Positions 1 to 7,880 of a stretch of DNA of 64,000 bases are shown here, piece after piece. Source of the stretch: Sphingorhabdus sp. Alg231-15 (GTDB taxonomy: Bacteria > Pseudomonadota > Alphaproteobacteria > Sphingomonadales > Sphingomonadaceae); the NCBI RefSeq assembly GCF_900149705.1, contig NZ_LT703001.1, positions 2,356,001 through 2,420,000 on the forward strand, in the 5' to 3' direction. Within the stretch, counting starts at the first letter, position 1; every line of letters starts with the position of its first letter. Position numbers and translations under genes: made by a program. Below the pieces are notes generated by a model. That model made no database searches. It was not told the origin of the DNA and worked only from the letters and a program-made list of their open reading frames with translations.

Positions 1-290
1 AGGAAACCTATTTCGCGCGTCCAACCCTGCGCTTGGTTCTCAACCAGGTATTCGCGATTACCGAGCGTGAAGGTCAGTATGACGTTGACGTCACGGTCAA
101 GGGCGGCGGACTTTCCGGTCAGGCCGGCGCTGTGAAACATGGTATTTCACAGGCCCTGACGAAATATGAGCCAGCCTTGCGTTCCACGGTCAAAGCGGCA
201 GGCTTCCTGACCCGCGACAGCCGTAAGGTTGAGCGTAAGAAATATGGTAAAGCGAAAGCGCGTAAGAGCTTCCAGTTCTCCAAACGCTAA
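1..290 (+). CDS. rpsI: 30S ribosomal protein S9 (3' part)
   Basis: C-terminal 95 or so codons of ribosomal protein S9; the 5' end lies outside the window and the reading frame is open from base 3. The visible part carries the family core, with [20 protein letters not shown] followed by [17 protein letters not shown] and the basic tail [17 protein letters not shown], which reaches into the decoding centre of the small subunit. The tail is complete and ends in TAA. rplM would be expected just upstream, outside the window. A hairpin with a T-run follows 28 bases after the stop. Confidence 0.98.
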   Translation, partial: ETYFARPTLRLVLNQVFAITEREGQYDVDVTVKGGGLSGQAGAVKHGISQALTKYEPALRSTVKAAGFLTRDSRKVERKKYGKAKARKSFQFSKR

Positions 291-318
291 ACCGCGATAC
301 CTATTCAAGTTTCGAAAG

Positions 319-343
319 AGGCGGCCTGCGGGTCGCCTTTTTT
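319..343 (+). terminator. Rho-independent terminator of rpsI
   Basis: Stem AGGCGGCC/GGTCGCCT (8 bp with one G:U pair), loop TGCG, then a run of six T. It lies 28 bases after the rpsI stop codon and on the same strand, so it closes the ribosomal operon. Confidence 0.85.
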
Positions 344-378
344 ATTGGGTGGAGCATGCGGGCCATATGGCGGACGCT

Positions 379-423
379 GACAGGCCAGTCTTCGATAGGC
401 CAGTCTTCGACAGGCTAGTCTTC
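379..423. repeat. Three tandem 15-bp repeats
   Basis: Three head-to-tail copies of a unit close to GACAGGCCAGTCTTC at 379-393, 394-408 and 409-423; copies two and three each differ from copy one by a single base. The last copy runs into the 3' end of the XRE regulator gene and supplies its final codons and stop codon, so the C-terminus of that protein may have been set by repeat expansion. Confidence 0.9.
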
Positions 424-630
424 TGTCCTGACGGGCTTCGCTTCGCGGATGAAAATCTGTTCGATTGTCAAACCAAAGGCATCAGCAATATCGAAAGCCA
501 GCGGCAGCGACGGGTCGAACCGGCCATTTTCTATCGAATTGATGGAGTTGCGCGAGACACCAACGCGCGTGGCCAACTCTGCCTGGCTCCAGCCCTGTTC
601 GGCGCGCAACACTCTGATCTTGTTGTTCAT
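415..630 (-). CDS. Small XRE-family transcriptional regulator
   Basis: A 71-residue DNA-binding protein made almost wholly of one Cro/CI-type helix-turn-helix: residues 5-58 include QGWSQAELATRVGVSRNSI (helices 2 and 3) and IENGRFDPSLPLAFDIADAF. It resembles the YozG-like group of minimal regulators found next to small membrane proteins. It starts seven bases after the stop of the upstream membrane protein gene, so the two are very probably one operon. The likely operator is the three-copy motif upstream of the operon (1165-1235). The last few residues (VRTED) are encoded within the 15-bp repeat array. Confidence 0.88.
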   Translation of the reverse strand: MNNKIRVLRAEQGWSQAELATRVGVSRNSINSIENGRFDPSLPLAFDIADAFGLTIEQIFIREAKPVRTED

Positions 631-636
631 GATGCG

Positions 637-1107
637 TTACGAACTCGGCCGCGACATCCGCGATCGCCACACGGCATTGAGCAACATCGTGCATGCGGAC
701 TGTGCGAGTACCGTGATCATGAAGCCAAAAGTAAAGATCATCAACACGAGCGTCCGGTCCGGCTCTTGACCTTCCGAAAAGGCCATGGACAGATTGAACA
801 GCAAGTCATGTACCGGAGGCAAAGCCAGGAGCAGAGCGACCAATCCGGCGCCGGTCAGCCAGCCCCATTGATTCGAAAATCGCACTGCTGTGCGGTGCCA
901 TTCATCAAGCTCGCGATCCTTGAAAATCGCTACGACCATGCTGCCAACCACCGTGATTGTCGCGGCAATTCCAGCGCAGAGATAAACCACGGCATCTGGC
1001 TGTTGCCGCAGCCATGGTATCGCCAGAAGAAATGAAATGGGCGCGACCAGAACGAGTATGCCTACCCATGTATAAGGGCTTCGGATCTTGGAGAGGGAGA
1101 ATGACAT
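637..1107 (-). CDS. Four-helix membrane protein in operon with XRE regulator
   Basis: An integral membrane protein of about 156 residues with four hydrophobic segments: near residues 12-30 (WVGILVLVAPISFLLAI), 36-58, 83-100 (WLTGAGLVALLLALP) and 122-146. A short charged stretch KDRELDEWHRTAVRFSNQ sits between segments two and three. The ATG at 1107 was chosen because AAGGA lies seven bases upstream; a TTG 21 bases further out is less likely. Family not recognised with certainty. Small membrane proteins paired with YozG-like XRE regulators are a recurrent arrangement, but their function is unknown. Confidence 0.8.
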   Translation of the reverse strand: MSFSLSKIRSPYTWVGILVLVAPISFLLAIPWLRQQPDAVVYLCAGIAATITVVGSMVVAIFKDRELDEWHRTAVRFSNQWGWLTGAGLVALLLALPPVHDLLFNLSMAFSEGQEPDRTLVLMIFTFGFMITVLAQSACTMLLNAVWRSRMSRPSS

Positions 1108-1164
1108 ATTGTTTCCTTCGGAACGCAACGAGCAGTTTCATGAAGAAGCACTCGGTGGCTGATT

Positions 1165-1235
1165 TGCAAAGTGTATTTGTTTTTATGACAAGTGTATTTG
1201 TCATAATTATTCTCAAATGACAAGTGTGCTTTGCA
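1165..1235. promoter_or_regulatory. Three-copy operator upstream of the membrane protein/XRE operon
   Basis: Three copies of an 18-bp element: TGCAAAGTGTATTTGTTT at 1165-1182, TGACAAGTGTATTTGTCA at 1186-1203 (a perfect 6-bp inverted repeat, TGACAA/TTGTCA) and TGACAAGTGTGCTTTGCA at 1218-1235. Starts are 21 and 32 bases apart, which is close to two and three helical turns, so all copies face the same side of the helix. They sit 58-128 bases upstream of the operon start. This is the expected design for an autoregulated XRE repressor; the link to the 415-630 protein is inferred. Confidence 0.65.
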
Positions 1236-1400
1236 AATAATATGTCAACAACACACGAAAAACGGGTTTTATGCGTTTGATGAGACTGATGCTGAACGAC
1301 GCGATAGCAGCAAAAGGGGCAGCAAAGGGCCCTTATTTGTGGCAGACTGTTCCTTGTATTGGTTGGCGTCCGCTTTGGGCGCAAAAGCGGTCATCTAGTT

Positions 1401-2339
1401 CTACAATACACTGCTCAGTAACGGCTTTTCGTTCAGAAAATTTTCTATGTTATCTTGCACCAGTTGGGCCTGAGCAAACAGTGTTTCATATGTGGACCCA
1501 CCTTGGTGGGGAGACAGAATCACATTGGGAACGTCTTTCCATCGTGAGCTGTTTGTTGGTTCGGGATCGAACACATCAAGACCTGCCCCGCCTATCGATC
1601 CCGATTTCAAAGCGGCGATCAATGCTGGTTCGTCGACCACACTGCCCCTTGAGACGTTGACGAGCATGCCATCGGAACCAAGCTGATTCAAAATTTCCTG
1701 ATCGATCAAATGGTAGGTTGATTGATCCGGCCTGCAGCAGACAATCAGGCTGCGGCATTGTTCAGCGAGCTCGCCAAGAGAATCAACGTAAGGAAATGTG
1801 ATTTCAGGTTTCGGCCTTGGTCCCCACCATTTTATGTCGACACCAAAGGGTTCAAGACGTTTGACAACCTCCATACCTATTGAACCTAACCCAACTATGC
1901 CGACTGGCATGCCGCGCAGCGAGTGACGAAGTGGACCCGCTTTGGTTACCCAACTGTCCGACATAATATAGTCATGGTTCAGAGGAATTTTCAAAAGCAG
2001 TGAGGTCATCATCGTAACGGCGACATCCGCAACATCGCCCGAATTCATCCCCGGAGCGTTGGTGACAGCAATCTTTCGCGCTTTGCATATATCGAGATCA
2101 ATATTGCTGAATCCCGCAGAAATCGAAGCGATCATCTTGAGGTTCGGAAAGCAGTCAAGCATCTCTTTATCGAGTTTTTCAATGCTCGCCGACAGTAGGA
2201 TTTCTACTCCATCCCCCTTTTCTGCAATGGTCTGATCCACATCTGCGCCGATGCCGATAAATTCCCAGTGATCAGGCTTGTTCGGGAAAAGCGTATGCAT
2301 ATCGGGATGCATTGCCAGAATTTTGGCGGAGTTTTTCAC
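1401..2339 (-). CDS. D-2-hydroxyacid dehydrogenase (NAD-binding)
   Basis: A 312-residue protein of the D-isomer-specific 2-hydroxyacid dehydrogenase family, which reduces a 2-oxoacid to the D-hydroxyacid with NAD(P)H in the cytosol. The dinucleotide-binding motif GLGSIG is at residues 150-155. The catalytic triad is present: Arg231 (VSRGSVVDE), Glu260 (DPEP) and His278 (SPHQGG). The substrate cannot be read from sequence; glyoxylate/hydroxypyruvate reductases look similar. The start is a GTG; ATG codons at residues 10 and 13 are alternatives. It follows the PhyH dioxygenase gene on the same strand, with 59 bases between the dioxygenase stop and this start. Confidence 0.9.
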   Translation of the reverse strand: MKNSAKILAMHPDMHTLFPNKPDHWEFIGIGADVDQTIAEKGDGVEILLSASIEKLDKEMLDCFPNLKMIASISAGFSNIDLDICKARKIAVTNAPGMNSGDVADVAVTMMTSLLLKIPLNHDYIMSDSWVTKAGPLRHSLRGMPVGIVGLGSIGMEVVKRLEPFGVDIKWWGPRPKPEITFPYVDSLGELAEQCRSLIVCCRPDQSTYHLIDQEILNQLGSDGMLVNVSRGSVVDEPALIAALKSGSIGGAGLDVFDPEPTNSSRWKDVPNVILSPHQGGSTYETLFAQAQLVQDNIENFLNEKPLLSSVL

Positions 2340-2398
2340 TGTGGCTTTATCCTATACTTCAGGTTTCTTGCGTTGAAAATGGGTAGAGGGACAATGGC

Positions 2399-3574
2399 CT
2401 AAATGCTGAGATCGAATATGTTGTAGTCTTTCAGACTGGCCTTCGCCTTAGGGCTCCAGACATATTTATCGCCCGATTCTGCAAATGGCTTATAATCATA
2501 AGGCTGTTCGCCGGGATATTTTTTCCGCCGCGCATCAATGGCATATCCAATGACCTTTGATCGCTCCTTGATCACATCCTGATCATAGACAGCAACGGGA
2601 CAGTGAATGCCAGCGCCTTCCACATCCAGAACAGATGAGCGTTTGTGAAACCCGAAATTGACCGTCAGGCGAGGTTCAAAGCCGGTATTTGCGAAGGAAC
2701 CATGAACCAGTTGTCTGTTGCATATGATGGCATCGCCGGGCGCGCAAACAATTGGAACAGCGTCCTTCAGCCGTTCGCTACCCGATTCAGCAACCATTTT
2801 CTTGATGTCCATCTTTCCGAGTTTGTGGGTGCCCGGCACAACCCAGACGCCATTGACCGGTGTGCTCCCATATAGCTGAACCATGAAGTTGAAGCCGTGG
2901 ACATTTTCGTCAAAGTCCGGGTGATCCCAATAAGTATCACCGTCCTGATGCCAGGAAACCGCTGCACCAACGCCAGCATCCTTGATGAACAGGGATTCGT
3001 TAAACGGCGTAAAATCTTCTCCGTTCACACAAGCCGCTACTTTGAGAAGTTCCGGATGGCCATAAGTGCGCAATGCAGCATCGGAAAACCGAAGGGAACC
3101 CAAAAGAATGAAGGGTGTAGCTTCAGGTGCATCGTCAGCTGCATCAAGTTCCTTCAGTTTGACCTGATGGCGGCCATTGGCAAGTTCGCTGCCACCGAGA
3201 GGATCGCTGAGAGGCTTGCTCCAGTTCAGACCTGGCGCCTTACTGTCAATCCCGATAGCAGGGCGCCCTTTTGAATCGACCTCCGAACCCGGATGTGTTG
3301 GAAAGCGGCTGCGCATGTCAGCGATATCTTCCTCGATATCCGCTAGCTCTTGCGTCCCGATCACGTCTTCGAAAACATAAAAGCCATATTTGGAGTAGGC
3401 ATCGATGATATCCTGATGCAGCGAGCCATCATCATTGAATCGGATAGAGCCGCGGTTCGGCAGATCAAGTGCTGCCTCCAATCCCCCATACATATAGCTT
3501 TTCACTGCAGGGGCCTCATCACCGTAGTAAGAAGCGCAGGCTTCAATGGACTTGCTGAAATCGAAACGGGACAT
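2399..3574 (-). CDS. Phytanoyl-CoA dioxygenase (PhyH) family protein
   Basis: Fe(II)/2-oxoglutarate-dependent oxygenase of about 391 residues. The iron-binding facial triad is visible: WHQDGD gives His209 and Asp211, and VHGSFANTG gives the distal His near residue 291. The Arg near 302 (EPRLTVNF) would hold 2-oxoglutarate. Relatives hydroxylate the alpha carbon of branched acyl-CoAs or other small molecules; the substrate here is unknown. The start at 3574 is preferred because GGAG and GAGG lie just upstream; ATG 3589 is possible. An upstream TTG would run through the palindromic operator. Divergent from the TetR gene at 3664. Confidence 0.85.
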   Translation of the reverse strand: MSRFDFSKSIEACASYYGDEAPAVKSYMYGGLEAALDLPNRGSIRFNDDGSLHQDIIDAYSKYGFYVFEDVIGTQELADIEEDIADMRSRFPTHPGSEVDSKGRPAIGIDSKAPGLNWSKPLSDPLGGSELANGRHQVKLKELDAADDAPEATPFILLGSLRFSDAALRTYGHPELLKVAACVNGEDFTPFNESLFIKDAGVGAAVSWHQDGDTYWDHPDFDENVHGFNFMVQLYGSTPVNGVWVVPGTHKLGKMDIKKMVAESGSERLKDAVPIVCAPGDAIICNRQLVHGSFANTGFEPRLTVNFGFHKRSSVLDVEGAGIHCPVAVYDQDVIKERSKVIGYAIDARRKKYPGEQPYDYKPFAESGDKYVWSPKAKASLKDYNIFDLSI

Positions 3575-3591
3575 CGCCTCATTCTCCATAT

Positions 3592-3626
3592 TTTTAACAG
3601 TGTTTAAATATTTAACAACGTTAAAA
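3592..3626. promoter_or_regulatory. Nested palindrome between dioxygenase and TetR genes
   Basis: Outer arms TTTTAAC (3592-3598) and GTTAAAA (3620-3626) and an inner near-palindrome GTTTAAATATTTAAC (3602-3616) share the same centre at 3609. The element lies in the 90-base divergent promoter region, which fits an operator for the adjacent TetR regulator controlling both genes. Confidence 0.65.
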
Positions 3627-3663
3627 TCTTGAGTCAAGATCGAATTGAACTTATAGACCCATT

Positions 3664-4326
3664 ATGAAAACCAACACGCTTAAAGAAAAACCTTCGGTTC
3701 GCGTCACAAACAAGCAGAAGCGAAAGGAACGCATACTTTCAGCCGCACGGCAAACCATCGCAAAAAACGGGTTCGATGCTCTAAAACTACGCGATCTGGC
3801 AATCAGCGCCGAGCTGACCGTTCCAACCATTTACAATCTGATCGGCGGGAAGTCCGATATTCTGGAGCTTGTGATCGGCGACTTGATGAAACAGATTGAG
3901 GCAACGCAGGCGAACGTCGATATTGACGATGTTGAAAAAGCATTTGAAGTGCAAATCGAAAATCTGGCTACACTATTCGGGAGTGATGAGGATTATTATC
4001 GGGCGGCATTCATAGCTGGTGACCGCAGCGGTTTGTTTGAACATAGCAACCAGACAGGAATATATGCAAAGTCTATTGCCCTGCCGATTGCTGTTTGTCG
4101 AAAGGCAAAAGAGGTCGGATTGTTGCTTGGGAATATTTCTTCAGAGCAACTGGGAGAACATATCTATGGAAGCTACCGGCTAGCTCGTCAGGATTGGTCG
4201 AACGGATATTTTGATTTGGCCCAGTTTCGCAAACAGTCATTGACTGGTGTTTACCTATGCCTTGCCGCCGATGCGGCAACCGACTTTCGAAAGAGATTAT
4301 CCCGAAAAATTTCAGCGTTGCAATAA
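3664..4326 (+). CDS. TetR/AcrR family transcriptional regulator
   Basis: A 220-residue one-component repressor. The N-terminal HTH covers about residues 18-65: RKERILSAARQTIAKNGFDA, then LKLRDLAISAELTVPTIYNLIGG, where the typical YYHF is replaced by IYNLIGG. The rest is an alpha-helical ligand-binding domain too divergent to assign a ligand. Basic N-terminal extension (MKTNTLKEKPSVRVTNKQKRK). It is transcribed away from the PhyH dioxygenase, with a nested palindrome centred at 3609 between them, so it most likely represses the dioxygenase gene and itself. Recognition is good at fold level only. Confidence 0.88.
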   Translation: MKTNTLKEKPSVRVTNKQKRKERILSAARQTIAKNGFDALKLRDLAISAELTVPTIYNLIGGKSDILELVIGDLMKQIEATQANVDIDDVEKAFEVQIENLATLFGSDEDYYRAAFIAGDRSGLFEHSNQTGIYAKSIALPIAVCRKAKEVGLLLGNISSEQLGEHIYGSYRLARQDWSNGYFDLAQFRKQSLTGVYLCLAADAATDFRKRLSRKISALQ

Positions 4327-4656
4327 TGCAATCCTCTATATGCCCGTGATAGTCAGGAAAAAATGGAATTGACGGAACTTTCTAATGTCCGCCTTCGGGA
4401 CAAACCGGTCGCCCATTGCTTTCCTACAGTCTCTCTTATGGGCTATGTTCAAGGTTGCTCTTTGACATTGGAGAATATGCGATGGTGTTACGGCTTGGAG
4501 GGGTTGCTTGTGAAAGGTCACACTCACCGGAGCCGAATCTGCTGTTAGTGGATTGAGATTAAACGGTTTCTAATCATCAAAACTGAAAACAAAACTGTCT
4601 TTGGATGTAAACACCCAGCGCGGGGTTAACTTCCACTTTCGGGGTTTAACGATCCC
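4327..4656. other. Gene-free stretch
   Basis: 330 bases between two convergent genes with no open frame of convincing coding character, no RNA gene and no clear terminator. It contains one imperfect palindrome, GATTAAACGGTTTCTAATC, at 4557-4575, which is not placed in front of any gene. Confidence 0.5.
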
Positions 4657-5421
4657 TCAAGGCGTCCCGGCAATCCTTATACATTGCCCCGTCACCCACT
4701 CCGAAGCCGGCGCGCAGAGATAAAGCGTTAGCGCACCGATATCCTGCGGTGTGCCCAATCGTCCAGAAGGCAGACCCAGCGTGTCTTCGAAACCGATAAA
4801 ATCCTCGTCCTTCATGTTCAGCGCTTTCTTGACCGTTTCGGTCGGGACAAAGCCGGGCAGGATTGCGTTTACGCGCGTCTTCGGACCGAGTTCATGGGCG
4901 AGGGTTTTGGTCAGCATCAGCACGCCCGCCTTGGCCGCGCTATAATGGCCGCTGCCGGGGAAGGGATCCTGGCCAGCCATTGAGCTGGTGTTGACGATCC
5001 GGCTACCTTCGCCAAAATGCTTACAGGCCGCTCGCACACCGTGGAAGACCGAGGTCAGGTTGACCGCCATGGTCTGGTCCCATTCCGCCTCCGGCAACTC
5101 GGTCAGCGGCGCGGAGACCAGCGATCCACCGGCATTGTTGACCCAGATGTCGAGCTTTCCAAATTCATCGACAGCGCGCTGGGCGAGCGCGTCCATCTGC
5201 TCGGCGCTGGTGACATCCGTGACCTGTGCAACCGCACGTCCGCCTGTATTGCTGGCGTTGATTTCATCAGCAACCGCCTGGATTTCATCGATGCTGCGCG
5301 AGGCGCACACCACATTGCAACCGGCATCGGCGAGCGTCTTTGCCATGCCTTCGCCAATGCCGCGACCGGCGCCAGTGATGACGGCGACTTCGCCGGTGAG
5401 ATCGAAAAGAGGATTGGTCAT
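4657..5421 (-). CDS. SDR family oxidoreductase
   Basis: Classical short-chain dehydrogenase/reductase of 254 residues. Motifs in order: TGAGRGIG (Rossmann glycine motif, about residues 14-21), NNAGG (about 94), catalytic Ser in IVNTSSMAG and YSAAK (Tyr/Lys), then PGFVPTET. The C-terminus WVTGQCIRIAGTP replaces the common VDGG. The start at 5421 is set by AAAGGAACAGAC immediately before ATG; an upstream in-frame extension would translate an extragenic repeat. It lies downstream of the molybdopterin oxidoreductase on the same strand, so it may oxidise or reduce an alcohol or ketone intermediate of the same pathway. Confidence 0.9.
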   Translation of the reverse strand: MTNPLFDLTGEVAVITGAGRGIGEGMAKTLADAGCNVVCASRSIDEIQAVADEINASNTGGRAVAQVTDVTSAEQMDALAQRAVDEFGKLDIWVNNAGGSLVSAPLTELPEAEWDQTMAVNLTSVFHGVRAACKHFGEGSRIVNTSSMAGQDPFPGSGHYSAAKAGVLMLTKTLAHELGPKTRVNAILPGFVPTETVKKALNMKDEDFIGFEDTLGLPSGRLGTPQDIGALTLYLCAPASEWVTGQCIRIAGTP

Positions 5422-5436
5422 GTCTGTTCCTTTGTG

Positions 5437-5495
5437 CGTCATCCCAGCACAAGCTGGGATCTCATTGAGGGTGGCGCCTTTGTCTTGGGATGACG
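5437..5495. repeat. Extragenic inverted-repeat element
   Basis: Outer arms CGTCATCCCA (5437-5446) and TGGGATGACG (5486-5495) form a perfect 10-bp inverted repeat. A second hairpin, CATCCCAGC-ACAA-GCTGGGATC, overlaps the left arm. When translated it gives the IPACAGMT signature of the dispersed extragenic repeat family common in alphaproteobacteria. It sits in the gap between the molybdopterin enzyme and SDR genes and could act as an mRNA processing or attenuation site. Confidence 0.8.
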
Positions 5496-5521
5496 AAGCC
5501 AGTCCGGGTGATCTCGCGCGA

Positions 5522-7738
5522 TTATTCCGCCGCCTCAAGGGCTGCTTCTTTTGCTCGCACACGGATGGGTATGCTGCTCATCAACGGTATACCGGTGCGC
5601 TTGTCAAAATCGCGGTCATTGAAAGACAGGCGTCCGGTATTGCCGCCTTCGCCCAGAGGGTCTTCTTTCTCGTCCGGATTGGTTCCCCAGCTATGGGGAA
5701 GTGAAACACAGCCCGGTTTCACCGTCTTGTCTGCCTTGGCTACGCAGCTGATAAAAGCCCGCGCGGATTCCACTTCCACCGGCTGGTCTTCGTTGAGGCC
5801 GAGGGCTTCCATGTCTTCGGGGTTCATAAAGGCCGGATGATGCGGCACACGTTTGCGCTGCACCGGGTCTTCATGCCAGTTGCTGTTATGAATTTCGGTC
5901 ATTCGCCGCCCAATCATCCGCATCGGGAAGGCGGTTTCTTCCACCGGCTCACCCAGACGCTGTGCATAGCCGGCCAGTTCTTCCATCATCGCCGCATTGC
6001 CGACCGACAATTTGCCTTCCCATTCGGCTGGTTTGGGCTGCACCATCAGCGCCTGCGCATCCATGATCTTGCCTTTGTGCGCATCCGGGTCAGCATAGAC
6101 GTCGGCGACGGGCACTGGCGATCCATTGAGTGCAGCGCTCCATGCGGTGATCGGATCTGGCGTTTCACCCGGTGCAAAGGTCGTGGCTTTTTCTTCCCGC
6201 TCATCGGGATGCGACACCAGGGCCCATGATTTGATTTTCAGTGGCTTGTCCATTTCACTGGCGAGCGTGTAGAGAAATTCATACTCTTCGCAAAGATCAG
6301 ACCCTTCCGGCGATTCCATGATCGGCGGACTGGCCTGCGCATAATTATTTTCGAAGCCCCAGCCGGCACCAAAGCCGCCATAGAGTTCCGCCGCGGCGGT
6401 ATTGCCATGCACTTCATAATGGAGTTTTGGTGCGATGACATAGTCCGCCAGTTCCGCTGTTTTCGACATGCGCGGGTCGAGGCAGACCAGCAGGTCGAGC
6501 GCTTTCATTGCTTCAAAAGTCTTGAGCTGATCCGGCCAGGCGAGCATCGGATTGCCGCCGAGACAGATGAGCGCCTTTACCTGCTTGTCGCCGGGGGTGA
6601 GAATTTCATCCGGCAGCGCCGCAGTCGGCATGCCGGAAATGCTTTGTTCGAGATCGCGGCTATGTAATTTGCGGCCAAAGCCCCAGGCCTCCATCGGGCC
6701 GGGTGATGCGGCAACCGGCGGCGCGGGTTTCATGAAGACACCGCTGCGCCGGTTGATATCGCCTTCGCGCAGCCAGTGGCCCATGATCGATGTCATCGAC
6801 AGGTTGAGATATTCGGTAATATTGCCGCCGCCCGCCATATTGGGACCGGTGCCGACGCTGATGCTGCCTTTTTTCCAACTGCCATACATGCGCGCAGCCT
6901 GAACGATTTCCTCCGCTGTCACGTCGGCGCGCTGGGCGGCCAAAGCGGGGTCGAATGGGGTGACTGCTTTTTTTAGCGCTTCAAAACCATCAACATCATT
7001 GGCAACGAAATCCTGGTCATAAAGCCCTTCTTCAATCACCACCTTGGCAATAGCACCGAGGATGATCGGGTCTTCACCGGGGCGGCATTGCAGGTGCAGA
7101 TCGGCCTGCCGCGCGCTGTCGGTCTTGCGCGGATCGATAACGATCAGCTGCATCCCGCGCTTCTTGGCATCATGCAATTTCTTCGCCGGATTCATGCCGA
7201 GACCGCCGTTCATCGATACGATCGGATTGGTGCCAACGAGCATCAGACCGTCCCAGTCACCGACACGCGGTGCACCGGCCAGCCACGGGCCAACCAGCGC
7301 GCGGGCAATACCCTTCCCCGGCTGATCAATCGTGACGCTGTCGTAAACCGAGGTCGAACCAATCGCATCCATCAGCGCGAGGATGAACGCATGGCCGTTG
7401 AGATTATTATAGCCGAAGGTGCCAACATAAGAGGCGACACTGTCCGGACCATGTTCTGTGACAATGGCTTCGATCTTTTCTGCAATTTCCTCGGCAGCGG
7501 TGCGCCAGTGGACCGCCTCTTTCTGGCCGTGTTTCATGCCCTTGTAGCTGGTCAGCAGGCGGGTATCGAAACTGTGATAATTGGCAAGCTGGCGCCCCTT
7601 GATACAGCTATAGCCTTCAAACTCTGGATTGTTCTTGTCGCCATGGGTCTTGATTGGAACACCGTCTTCAAAATCGACAATCAGGCCGCAATGGGCGTGA
7701 CAGGCCCGGCACATCACATGTTTCTGTTCAATTGCCAT
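5522..7738 (-). CDS. Molybdopterin-dependent oxidoreductase (DMSO reductase superfamily)
   Basis: A 738-residue molybdenum enzyme of the formate dehydrogenase/nitrate reductase type. The N-terminus binds a [4Fe-4S] cluster through Cys10, Cys13, Cys17 and Cys45 (CRACHAHC, then SCIKG). Molybdopterin-binding domains follow, including LMLVGTNPIVS and LIVIDPRKTDSA, then a C-terminal dinucleotide-binding domain with VEVESARAFI and SLPHSWGTNP. There is no Tat signal, so it acts in the cytosol. The start at 7738 has AGGAGAGCGACA before ATG. It is divergent from the first acyl-CoA dehydrogenase gene and shares a candidate operator with it. The substrate is unknown. Confidence 0.9.
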   Translation of the reverse strand: MAIEQKHVMCRACHAHCGLIVDFEDGVPIKTHGDKNNPEFEGYSCIKGRQLANYHSFDTRLLTSYKGMKHGQKEAVHWRTAAEEIAEKIEAIVTEHGPDSVASYVGTFGYNNLNGHAFILALMDAIGSTSVYDSVTIDQPGKGIARALVGPWLAGAPRVGDWDGLMLVGTNPIVSMNGGLGMNPAKKLHDAKKRGMQLIVIDPRKTDSARQADLHLQCRPGEDPIILGAIAKVVIEEGLYDQDFVANDVDGFEALKKAVTPFDPALAAQRADVTAEEIVQAARMYGSWKKGSISVGTGPNMAGGGNITEYLNLSMTSIMGHWLREGDINRRSGVFMKPAPPVAASPGPMEAWGFGRKLHSRDLEQSISGMPTAALPDEILTPGDKQVKALICLGGNPMLAWPDQLKTFEAMKALDLLVCLDPRMSKTAELADYVIAPKLHYEVHGNTAAAELYGGFGAGWGFENNYAQASPPIMESPEGSDLCEEYEFLYTLASEMDKPLKIKSWALVSHPDEREEKATTFAPGETPDPITAWSAALNGSPVPVADVYADPDAHKGKIMDAQALMVQPKPAEWEGKLSVGNAAMMEELAGYAQRLGEPVEETAFPMRMIGRRMTEIHNSNWHEDPVQRKRVPHHPAFMNPEDMEALGLNEDQPVEVESARAFISCVAKADKTVKPGCVSLPHSWGTNPDEKEDPLGEGGNTGRLSFNDRDFDKRTGIPLMSSIPIRVRAKEAALEAAE

Positions 7739-7782
7739 TGTCGCTCTCCTGACTGATATTCCAGACCATTGCTTTTTCAAAT

Positions 7783-7798
7783 TTAATCGTTCAATTAA
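7783..7798. promoter_or_regulatory. Candidate regulon operator, site 1
   Basis: TTAATCG-TT-CAATTAA, a 16-bp near-perfect palindrome. It lies 45 bases before the molybdopterin oxidoreductase start and 83 bases before the acyl-CoA dehydrogenase start, so it can serve both divergent units. Same pattern as the sites at 16830, 24605 and 29139. Confidence 0.7.
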
Positions 7799-7880
7799 CA
7801 AGGAACGATTCCAAAAATAGGGCATGGCGGTGTGCGCTGCCACTGACCCTATTGATAAGATATCTCAGGAGCAAAGCCCC

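Noticed and set aside
379-423. Short repeats as a CRISPR array
   Set aside because: Units are 15 bp and directly adjacent with no spacers.
229-1035. Long plus-strand open frame of 268 codons
   Set aside because: It lies antisense to the XRE regulator and membrane protein genes, starts inside rpsI, and its composition (many His, Arg, Gln, no family match) is that of a shadow frame.
4557-4575. GATTAAACGGTTTCTAATC as a fifth regulon operator
   Set aside because: Arms and centre do not fit TTAAYYG-NN-CRRTTAA, and it is not in front of any gene.
5437-5495. Inverted repeat as a terminator for the molybdopterin gene
   Set aside because: It matches a dispersed extragenic repeat and lacks a T-run, so termination is uncertain; it was listed as a repeat.
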